A stretch of 64,000 nt of DNA from Cinnamomum chago (Eukaryota > Streptophyta > Magnoliopsida > Laurales > Lauraceae). Numbering within the stretch: position 1 is the first letter of the stretch; each line of letters opens with the position of its first letter. Shown one piece after another: positions 38,883 through 48,358 of this stretch. Under the pieces are notes generated by a model, which saw only the letters and a list, made by a program, of their open reading frames with translations, searched no databases and was not told the origin of the DNA. Location of the stretch: positions 81,634,501-81,698,500 of the forward strand of contig CP142452.1 in NCBI GenBank assembly GCA_038049695.1. Reading direction: 5' to 3'. The position numbers and the translations under genes were made by a program.

Positions 38883-38970
38883 GTTGAGGTCAACGTCCAC
38901 CCTTGCTCTTGAGCGGTCATAATTGTGGTCGAGCAACCGCTTAAGAGCGAGGGTGGATGTTGACCTCAAC
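38883..38970. ncRNA. 35-bp hairpin with only wobble mismatches (candidate small-RNA precursor or foldback MITE)
   Basis: Left arm 38883-38917 and right arm 38936-38970 pair over 35 bp around an 18-base loop. The three mismatched positions are all G-T, so as plus-strand RNA every position would pair (G-U). The arms begin GTTGAGGTCAAC and end GTTGACCTCAAC. I recognise no known plant miRNA in it. Confidence 0.5.
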
Positions 38971-40844
38971 CGTGTCTCTTTGCAAATGGGGTCCACCCAC
39001 ATGTAAACACAAGTGGGCCTATCACAAATGCCAACAGATTGTCTTAAGACAGAAGGGGAGTAAAAATCTTAACTAACCAATGGACCCACAGATAATCAAC
39101 CAATGATCTTAATTACAGCTTTGATTGAATCGACCTCCTTGTCAAATCATTTTTCAAATATTGATAGCTTCTATCCGACCAAAAATCCTCTAATAAAAAA
39201 GTCAGTTCTCATCACATCATCCTAGCCCTTCGCTCTTTGGCAGTTAGAGTTCAATAATTTTAACTTCATCATTATTTTGGAGTTTCAATTCAATATTAAA
39301 ATTTAATTGAGCGTAAAATTTGAGCGATTGACATTCACGGATGGCAAAAAGTTTAAAATCACAACCAATGGATCACAAAAATAGAAAATAAAAAATAAAC
39401 CTAAATTCACATAATACCTTTCTTATTTAATCATATTGTTATAGCTAGATCACAAATCTCATTTTATTAGCAGTACTACCAGGCCCTCCATAAAAGAACC
39501 AAAAACTATTGTCAAACGGCTCATTACCAAGAGCAGAGCCACGACCAATAACACTACTATCATAGCAAAAAGGTCTACTGGCAAAAGCGTTAATTGTAGC
39601 TGGAGCCTGGAAGGACCTGCAACAGCTCTAACATAAAGTTTACCCAAAAAAAAAAACAGCTCGACTAAAGCCTTCCATAGAAAAATGACCACTACTCCCC
39701 AATTGGGTTCGAGTTTGATACCGAATTCTGTAAGAAATCTTATGTAAATTGAATTCTAATGTATTTTAATGCAAATAAATAAGCCTTAGCTGTTAGCTAG
39801 ACCAACACATCTCTATTTTTGGGGATATAATCGTCATGGCCTAAATGACCCAAATCCTTCTCACCTTTTGGGGATTAACATTTTTATCTACATAATTGGA
39901 ATTTGGATTTATTTTTTATAGCATATAATAAACACTTTAAGAGAAAAAGGGAAAGACAATAATATACATATTTGCATACATCAAGTAAGAAAATTTCAAT
40001 TCAGTCTAGCTTGTATAAACTTTCATTTTCATTGAGATTATTCTTCATTGAAATCTAATTATTAAAAAATGAATATTTATTTGAAAATAAAAGGATATTA
40101 TAACTATAATTTAATTTTATTAATAACGTATTTTGAGTTATAGCTATGTGAATTATCTAGTTATAGTGAAAATTTAGTTTTAGTTTTTAAAGGATATTTA
40201 GTCATGAACTTTAAATTTTAAATACATTTTATGAATAATTTAGATTTTCCAGAAAAAAAATAAAAACGTTAGTAGATAATATATTTTAATTATAACTAAG
40301 AATATAAATCACTATATTTTATTTAAAAAATTGAAATAGATATTATAAATATGTAACCAGGAAATCAAGGAAAGTTTTGGAAGTTGTTCTTTCCTTTCTT
40401 CTCAGAATTGAGGGTGGTGTATAACTTGTTAAGTCAGCGAGTACATAATGAGAAAATTTGAATCAACGAGAGTAAGATACGAAGGAAATTATAAATTTTT
40501 CTTTTTTAAAAGATAGGATTGAAAGATAATGAATGAAATAAATTACAATGTCGATGTTAGAGAACCGTTCCCCAAAGAGCAACATAATGCAGATGAGCTT
40601 CGTGGGCTCACTTGGGCCTACCTTTGATCAAGACAGGTGCTTTCACACTCTTAACCCTCAGTGATCTCGCACCAGGTTCAATTTTACTCTATCAAACCCT
40701 ACCAACTGATGGTTAGAATCTCAAAAGATCCAACGGTTAAAACAACACTAAACTTTAAGGCTATTAGATCAAGGGGTAGGATAATCTCGTGAGGCTTTTT
40801 TTTATTTTTATTTTTTTTATGACCAATATTATTATAAGAGGTTG
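38971..40844. other. AT-rich intergenic DNA
   Basis: 39900-40350 is strikingly AT-rich with many TTTAAA/AATATA words and no coding frame. It could be a matrix-attachment-like stretch, but nothing specific supports that. Confidence 0.4.
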
Positions 40845-41420
40845 TTTGTTATTTGCTATCGTTTACAATATTGTAAATGATTCATGTGATTGTTTACACA
40901 GGTGATGCATGAATGAGTTTTAAAAATAGTGTGTAATGAGGCCATTTTTATACCAAAATTGATGTAAAAGCGATTCACAGCCCTCTTACAAAAAAAGGTG
41001 GCAATACATTTCTTATACAATGATTGCATCCTTTTTGACCCATCAACCAACTTTATTTTTCTCATTCCTACAGTCCCTATATTATAATCCAATCTGTTCA
41101 CTTACTTCAGTCAAATAATTGACCCCAATATATTAAAGCTAATTATCTTAAATCTTTATAGATTTTGATTAATTAATGAAAAGGTCCCAACCTATGTATC
41201 TAATTTTCTGCAATTCGTTGGTATCCTAATTCATGATCTAAACCATTCGAGATTCCCATAATGATTGTAATATTAGAATGATTAGTTTTATATCTTAATT
41301 CATGGATTTTGAAGATTTTTTCAAAGATGTCCAAAAATCCGAATTAGTCTAAAACCGTTGGAATAAAGGTTCCAAATTTATTTTACACAAATTTTGTTGT
41401 TACCAGAAGTGAAAATGGTC
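40845..41420 (+). repeat. Dispersed repeat, copy B (pair with 7905-8600)
   Basis: Aligns with the complement of copy A in BIG intron 6, including CCATCAACCAACTTTATTTT..ATTCCTACAG against ATTCCTGTGGGCC, and GTATCTAATTTTCTGCA against ATCTAATTTTCAGCA. It lacks the nested 76-bp MITE of copy A and so serves as its empty site. Confidence 0.6.
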
Positions 41421-42255
41421 ATTGATTAACTCTTACGAGAAATAACAATCCAATATCACGTTCCTTTCCTTGGATAAGACTATAATTTATATTTGATTTG
41501 CTCATTTGGGGATAAAAACTTCATCAGAGAGGTCATTCAAATATATGCACCTCAATTAAGAGGTTCTCCGTCCTTTGGACTTTTTTTTTTTTTTTTTGGT
41601 ACTAGCCCACTCCTCAATACTCCCACCTTATTAGGTGGAACCCGGCTGACGCACTTTTGGCGACACATATTTTTTTTTTATTACGCCGAGTCGTTTCTCT
41701 TGAGATTCGAACTCAGGACGGGTTGACTCTAATACCATCTTGAGTTTCTTTAGCTAGTCATTCCTACCAAATCCTCGTGGCGTCAGTAGATGCAGCGGAA
41801 ATACTTTTTAATATTCCCTCTTGAGTGGAACCCACTTCTCAATAGATGGGACCTCTCGGGTGAGGGTAGTAGACCTAGGATGAGGTAATGAAATTCTCGG
41901 GTGAGGTGAAAAAACTCTTTGATGAGGAAAGGTGACACATTAGGGTCAGGTGAGAAGTGTCCCTCTTACCACTGAGGTAAGAAGCCATTCTCCATCCTTC
42001 GGACTAGAGGGCTTGGCTACCACTTCATCATTTTAAATACAATTTTCCATGCCACTAAAGTGCTTATTCAAAGGACACTCTTTTAGCCCTTTTTTATTCC
42101 TTGACATAATACAACCTTACAATCTAGCCATTTTTGTACTAGACTTGTTCATGTACGTACATTACACTCCTGGTCTTTAACAGTTGCTATGGGTAAAAAA
42201 ACGCTAATATGTAGTCCATCAAATATATTGGTGTATTTGAACTTCCAATTATATA
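41421..42255. other. Intergenic with the 41690-41850 repeat
   Basis: Poly-T runs near 41581-41598 and 41672-41681 bracket the dispersed repeat described at 36630. No gene recognised. Confidence 0.4.
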
Positions 42256-42402
42256 TGGGAGGTGTTCTTGTGAGAGACATTCTCACTTTACTATAAGAAA
42301 TAAAGATGGGGACCCTCACATCGGCATTGAATATGGATGTAAGGGCCTCCATCTTTATCTCTCATAGTAAGGTGAGAGTGTCTCTCACAAGAGCACCTCC
42401 CA
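42256..42402. mobile_element. MITE beside a (TA)n microsatellite, family M, copy 2
   Basis: 147 bp. Ends TGGGAGGTGTTCTTGTGAGA and (complement) TGGGAGGTGCTCTTGTGAGA differ at one base in 20, and the inverted repeat continues about 55 bp into the element. Left flank ATTATATA, right flank (TA)n at 42404-42428. Better preserved than the copy at 38609. Confidence 0.82.
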
Positions 42403-42428
42403 TTATATATATATATATATATATATAT

Positions 42429-44197
42429 TCATGTGCATCCATCCCTCACCATGTTATGGTGATATGATGATGGACAATATAGTATGGTTGACTTTATAAC
42501 ACATCCGAACCATCCACACACATGGAACCCCCTTAAGTACACTAGACTCATTCAATTTTCACCTATAAAAAAGAATGGGACCGTTGGATCGAAGGTCAAA
42601 TTTTTTCCTTTAATATAAAGCCCGAAAAAGTTAATTAAGATTTGGGCCTCGCATGCATCTAAAAGGGGATTGATCCATGTGACAATTGGGCTTTGTTCAG
42701 ATGTGGTTCTAAAACGGACTTTGGTTGTTATATGAAGTGCAACTCGACTAACTTAAAATAGAAAAATTAAAAAGTGGATCCCGTCCTGGTTCATGGAAAA
42801 CCCGAATGTCATTCTTATGGTATGGGAGATGACTGTTCTCATGAAAATAGAAGTCATAACATTCACCCATTATCATGCAAATTGCAAGACTTAACAAGAA
42901 CGTTGTCCAATTGGGCACACAAATATGGGTTAAGAACTTGAGATATGCAAAAGCTCCTGAAGTGTTGATGTGCATTCTGAATAAGGTAATGAAATGAAAC
43001 ATGGTATCATGTTCGGTTTGAAGTTGTTGATAATCAATCGTGTGCACAACTGCTGCGAAATATAGCACAATAGAAATCAAATTACACAATCCATGATTTG
43101 TTAAATGTAGAAGCCGTTTTTTTTCTCAAATATACATATTAATAAAGATCTTTCTATGATCCATGGTTGGGAAAGTCTCCCGAGTCATCTCATATTGACG
43201 AAAGACAGAGTAAAAAATAGGGGAGATTCGGCATAGTCATCTCATTTTAATAAGTTGTTGGCATTCCAAACCATTTAATAAGCAACTTTAATTCTAAATA
43301 ATTAAAATTTATTTATGAGTGATTATGCATGAGGTTTGGAGTTAGTTATTTAAAAATGATTACTAGAATGTAATTTGAAACATATATTTGATCTTTTACA
43401 TTTGATTTTGTGACTAACAAATTGTGTAATATGAGTTTTTTTTTTCCTATTGTAGCACTTTTCTTGCATATACAACTTCCTTAATTTGAATTCATTATTA
43501 TGAACGAAAGTAATTAAATGTATTTATATATTTTTTAAATAATGGATTTTTATTTAAATATTTTTAAATCTATTTTATAAGAATCCCGAGTTTCCACGTT
43601 ATCTCTATCCGAATTAATTCTTTTACATTGGACGAGTCAAACATGTCCATTTTCAGTAAGAGTTCTGCTAAAAGAACAGGCCTCTGAAGAGAAGCCCATA
43701 TATCGGCCAATACTTAATACTTTCAATTTTGGCTGTTAACAAGGTTTGAGAAAAAAAGTAAATAAAACCATTGGTTTCTAAAGTTCCAAATGAAGATTGC
43801 TGAACTCTCTAGCTAATGCAGACTCCCTGTTTTCAGATAGAGGAATACAATATGAGATCCAAATCAATGATTTAATTGAATAAATTAAATTAAACTATAT
43901 ATACACCTTTAGCTTCGTCCCTGGTTGATAAATCTTCAACAATTGGATAAGTCCTCATTTTCACTGGGAGTTACAGTCAGATTTGGATTTGATAGTTTCA
44001 TACATTTCATTTAAAATCAAACAATTTTAGCTCATCAATAGAAGAAACAAAGATTTGCTGTCTGAAATGATTGCCTTATTAGAAATAAGAACAGAAGACC
44101 AAGTGCCTGAAAAATTTGCAAATGGAAAAACTGCAGGAATTTGCAAAGTAATCTGATTACTTGAAGTCTGCACTCTGCAACTCACTCTTCAGTAGCT
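42429..44197. other. Intergenic, no gene recognised
   Basis: A 113-codon minus-strand open stretch (42748-43089) shows no family motif. 43240-43620 is very AT-rich. Nothing else supported. Confidence 0.4.
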
Positions 44198-44400
44198 ATG
44201 GATCCTAATCCTACGAGGTTTTGCCCTGAATGGTATGACCTGCACTATATACTTTGTCGTATATGAGTCCATATACATCACTACCCATCCATGCATAGTC
44301 ATATACTAATTGTTTTGGTTACAGCCGACTGCCTCTCTTCCAGCAACAAGATACAGAAAACAGGATACTCGTCATGAAGTGTCCTAACTGCAATTATACG
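44198..44400 (+). pseudogene. RPB9-like N-terminal zinc-ribbon fragment (partial gene or pseudogene, two exons)
   Basis: ATG at 44198 opens an exon to 44232. A 92-base intron (44233-44324) has a GTATGA donor, a TACTAAT branch-point word and a TTACAG acceptor. Exon 2 runs from 44325 to about 44400. Spliced, it encodes MDPNPTRFCPEC, 18 residues, then CPNCNYT. RPB9, the Pol II subunit with two zinc ribbons, has RFCQEC/KFCREC, also 18 residues, then CRNC, with a similar D.E.RIL stretch between. Unspliced, the second cysteine is lost (FCPEW). The rest of RPB9, including the second zinc ribbon, was not found downstream, and the next donor (GTCTCT) is poor. It could be the start of a gene broken by later insertions, a retained fragment, or a divergent zinc-ribbon protein. 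Confidence 0.45.
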
Positions 44401-45025
44401 GTCTCTCTCGCCTTTTTTTTAAACTTCATTTTCTTTCAAAATGCACATCTTAAAAATGATCTTTATTTGACTGCTACTTGTGAACTGATCAAATGAATTG
44501 TTGTTTACTTCTAATCCATGACAAGTGGTATTGAACTTTGTTATTATGTGGACTTTCATGGACAGGTTTAAAGTCTCTAGCTCCCAAGTCCCAATCCTCT
44601 ATTTCCTTTCTTGGTTATCATTTTTAAGACAATCAATTAAATCCCTTTATTGTTGCTGCTTGAAAAAGCCATGATACCAATGGTCTTTCCACTGATTTGT
44701 CCATTGTGGGCATGGTTTGGTTTACCATTCCATGGTGCTTGTGGTGCACAACTCAAAGATCAAGTTGGTTGAGATACTGTTGGTCTGATGCTCCACCTGA
44801 ATCAGTATCAATGAACAGTGTATACTAATTCAGAATCAGTGCAGACTAACTAGACCTTCACTCAATGTGGTTTTATCCTTCAAGCCACCCAGATGAAGAA
44901 TATAGTAACTATCCAATTGGTCAAAATATTCAGTTTGCTTGTGATTTTGGGTTACATCCAAACACACCCTTGGTATATTTCAATGCTGACCTTGAGCTTA
45001 ACCGCGGTTCACCTGTTCATTGACC
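44401..45025. other. Intergenic, searched for more RPB9-like exons
   Basis: No sequence resembling the linker or C-terminal zinc ribbon of RPB9 was seen. AT-rich, no repeat recognised. Confidence 0.4.
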
Positions 45026-45935
45026 AGATGGGCGAGCTAGTTGTTTGCGCGAAGAGCGCGGGAGAGAGCGCTGGCGAGGAGCGCGGGCGAGGGTCTGGGC
45101 TGGTGCTGGGCGCCCAGCCTACTGATGGGCGCCAGGTGCTGTTGGACGAGCTTTTTTTTTTTTTTTTAATGGGCGAGCACATGGAGAGGGCGTCCAGATC
45201 AGGCCAGGTGAGCAGATTTTTTTTTTTTTTTTTTTTTTTGCCGAGCATTTGTAGCTTTTCTGGATATTGTTCGTCTCCGCTGTTCCCCTTTTAATACATG
45301 CACTTCGCAAAGGAGGTCGGAGGGTGTCCCCCGGCGGTGGTCGAGCTGACCGGTCAGCTCGCGGGGGCCCAGGGGGCAGCACCCCTGGCGAGGGTTGGGG
45401 GGCTGGTCGGGGCAGCGCCCCCGGACCAAAAAATCCTGTTAGCGACGGAGGTGCTGGACGGGGCAACGATGCTCGCCTGGGCACGAGCGCGCGGGCGAGG
45501 GCGAGGAGCGCCTGTGCGCGGATGCTGGGCGCCCAGCCTGCTGCTGGGGTGCTGGGTGCCTAGGCTGCTGCTGGGCGCTGGTGCTGGACGCCCAGGCTGC
45601 TGCTACTGGCGTAGGCGAGGCTGTTGGCGGGGGCGCCCCCTTCGGCGCGGGCGAGGCTGCAACAAGCGATGGAAGGGGCGCCCAGGTTGCGCCTGTTCCT
45701 GCGATGAGCCACGGATGGGTGGTGCCTGTGGTCTACGCAGAGGAGGGACTGGGCGCCAAGCTGCTGTGTGCCAATGTGTGCAGCACGCGGGTGAGCAGGC
45801 TACTCTAGTCCATCAGGCACCAAGGGATGCTGATCCAGGCGAGCAAAAGGAAAACTATTTTGGGCGAGCAGACCATGTCAGGTGCCCTTATAGGCGTTGT
45901 TCCAGCTGGTTTGACTCATTGGGGCGGCTAGACAG
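45026..45935. other. GC-rich, CpG-dense block with many GGGCGCCC palindromes
   Basis: Sharply different in composition from its surroundings. The word CTGGGCGCCCAG and variants recur many times (for example near 45108, 45527 and 45760), along with GGGCGAG and GGCAGC.CCC runs. Poly-T tracts lie at 45151-45167 and 45216-45239. Similar GGGCGCCCAGG repeats occur in the gag region at 47395-47500, so this block probably belongs to the same Ty3/gypsy insertion. The long open frames in it (for example 45298-45939) follow from GC richness and show no domain. Confidence 0.5.
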
Positions 45936-46021
45936 TTGAGTACACTAATTTAATGTAGTCCCTCGGGTTGCAGATGACCTGAGTTTCAAGATCCTTTTGA
46001 GACCGTGCTTTTGGCACCCTA

Positions 46022-46493
46022 TGAAAGAGCCGCTAAGCTGAAGATAGGCTGCCTGTTTGAGAACAGTGCAGAGGTAGGCCAAGCTTTTTTGACGACCCGC
46101 GAGAGAGCCGTTAAGTTGGGGATAGACTGCCTGTTTAAGAACAGTGCAGAGGTAGGCCAAGCTTTTTTGACGACCCGCGAGAGAGCCGCTAAGCTGGGGA
46201 TAGACTGCCTGTTTAAGAACAGTGCAGAGTTAGGCCAAGCTTTTTTGGCGACCCACGAGAGAGCCGCTAAGATGGAGATAGGCTGCCTGTTTAAGAATAG
46301 TGCAGAGGTAGGTCAAGCTTTTTTGACGACCCGCGAGAGAGCCGCTAAGCTGGGGATAGACTGCCTGTGTAAGAACAGTGTAGAGTTAGGCCAAGCTTTT
46401 TTGGCGACCCACGAGAGAGAGCCGTTAAGCTGGAGATAGGCTGCCTGTTTAAGAACAGTGCAGAGGTAGGTCAAGCTTTTGGCGATCTACGAG
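46022..46493. repeat. 78-bp minisatellite, about six units
   Basis: Units start at GCCG(C/T)TAAG at 46029, 46107, 46185, 46263, 46341 and 46421: four exact 78-base steps and one of 80. Because 78 is a multiple of three, the array stays open in more than one frame and would read as 26-residue repeats on either strand. It abuts the gag region of the gypsy element. Tandem repeats in non-coding parts are common in Tat/Ogre-type elements, so a non-coding role is more likely. Confidence 0.92.
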
Positions 46494-48358
46494 ATGATTC
46501 ACCTCGCCTGGACCTGTTGATTTCCTCAGCATTCATATATTTTTGAGCTTTTGCCAACAGTTCTGGCATGCTCTTTGGTGGTCGCTTCGTTACTGAAAAG
46601 AGGAAGCTTGAGGAGCGAAGGCCTCCCAGGAAAGCTGTCATGGAGACCTTGTCGTCGGGCTCTTCGACTTGGAGTACCTCCTCGTTAAAACGAGTGAGGT
46701 AGCTCCTGAGGCTTTCATTTTTATCCTGCTTTATGCTGAGCAGGTGTGTGGCGGGCTTCTGGTGGCGACGTCCTCCAATGAAATGTGACACGAAGGACTT
46801 ACTCAATTCTGCAAAGGTGGAAATGGAGGTTGGGGCGAGACTGGAGAACCATTGCCGCGCGAAGCCCTTCAAGGTGGTTGGAAACGCTCTACACATGATC
46901 TCGTCAGAGATGTTGTGTAGTTGCATTAGAGTTTTGTAAGTTTCCAAGTGATCCAGCGAGTCCTTGGTTCCATCAAAAGTCTCCATGGTCGGCATTTTGA
47001 ATTTTTTGGGAAGTGGGTAGTCCGCCACGGCGGGTTTGAACGGTGTGTCCGTTCGTTGTACCAGGTAGTATATTGATTTTGGTACCTGTGCCTTCATGGC
47101 ATTGAAGACATTGCCAATCTAATTTTGCATCTCTTTGATCTTCTCGTCCCAATGGTTGGGGGCTTCCCTGGACTAACCTCGGAAACGACTCTCGCCTTCC
47201 AGGCTGTAATTCTCACTTCCCTCCTCCTGGAAATCAAGATCCTCATCATTGGAAGCAGAGGGAGGAGGTGAAGTCCACCTCGATTCGACCCTCCTGGGGC
47301 TCCACCCGGGGGAGGAGGTACGTCGAGATGAGCGCGGCCTTGAGGGTCGACCAGGAGTCTTCCGTGTGGGATGACAGGCGGAGCTCCAGCAGAGGTGCCC
47401 TGGGCGTGGGCGCCCAGGGTGCCAGGAGGATGGGCGCCCAGGGCTTGGGCGCCCAGTGGTATTCCTCGACCCTGGGCGCCCTGGGAATGGGCGCCCAGGT
47501 GAGGGTGGTGTCGGTTGGCGCCTCGGCCCCGGGCACGGTGTGGACGGGCGCCCGGGTGAGGTGCCCCTCTGCGTGGAGCAACCAGTTGCTCTGATCGCAG
47601 TACTTCCTGTGGCCCTGCACCTAGTGCTCCTCTTTGCCCCGCCAATATGAGCTGCAATATTTGCTGGTTCTGAGTCACCAGCTGCTGCATGGTCTCCAGC
47701 ATCTGTTGAGGAGAGAAAGTGGGAGCATTCGGTGCAGGGTTGGTCGGTGGAGGATTACCCCCGTCATCCCGCGAAGGATTACCATCTTGTCGCCTTGTGA
47801 TCGGCATAGTTTTGAAAAAAAGGAATCTTATCGTTCCCACAGACGGCGCCAAACTGATGATGCCAAAAAGTGTTTCGGGCACCACCGGTCAAGTGATATG
47901 CAATTAATGTAGAAATTAATGAAGAGAGAGAGAGTTTATAGTGGTTTGGTCGGTGAGACCTACGTCCACTTCAACTAATGACTTTACTGCTCTGGGGAAG
48001 AAATTATAAGGAAGAAGATTACAATGATAATGTGTAGAATTCGAGGAGAGTTGCTTCTTTGATAGGACTCTCCTTTTATACTCTTTCCCCAACGGGTGGG
48101 GAGATTCTCCAGCGATCTCCAACGATGTACGCTCCATTCTGGTGGAGTCTTCTGAACTGTCCTCAACAAATGAGCAGGTAAGATTTCTCCCGCGAGACTT
48201 TGTGAAGGCCGTTTAAAGGAACGACGCATTGACTCCGTCAATCGGTGGATCTGGGCCCGGCCCTTAATGGGTGGATTTAGACCAGGGCTCATCACAGGCT
48301 CGGGTCACTTTGACTCGACCCGCCATCGTGGACCGAGTCATTTGGGCTTGACCCATCA
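46471..48358 (-). mobile_element. Ty3/gypsy retrotransposon remnant, Tat-type (one LTR, leader and gag)
   Basis: Read on the minus strand. The 5' LTR spans 47855 to 48294 or 48358 (outer edge uncertain; inner edge ...GGCATCATCA). It has a TATA-like TATAAAAGG near 48073-48081. Just inside is TTTGGCGCCGTCTGTGGGAA, a start typical of Tat/Retand-type elements. A gag-like region (46471 to about 47800) contains the retrotransposon gag motifs CRAFPTTLKGFARQWF, SFVSHFIGGRR and LLSIKQDKNESLRSYL. No pol and no second LTR are seen, so the copy is truncated and broken. It is a fossil of moderate age; dating is not possible with a single LTR. Confidence 0.85.

Noticed and set aside
45298-45939. 213-codon open frame in GC-rich DNA
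   Set aside because: Compositional: GC-rich DNA with few stop codons, low-complexity residues (G/A/R), overlapping open frames on both strands and no domain.
46005-46439. Plus-strand protein of 26-residue repeats
   Set aside because: Produced by a 78-bp minisatellite whose period is divisible by three. It runs antisense to the gag region, and the minus strand is open too. No start context or known repeat family.
46022-46493. CRISPR-like array
   Set aside because: Units are contiguous 78-bp copies without unique spacers, in a plant nuclear genome; it is a minisatellite.
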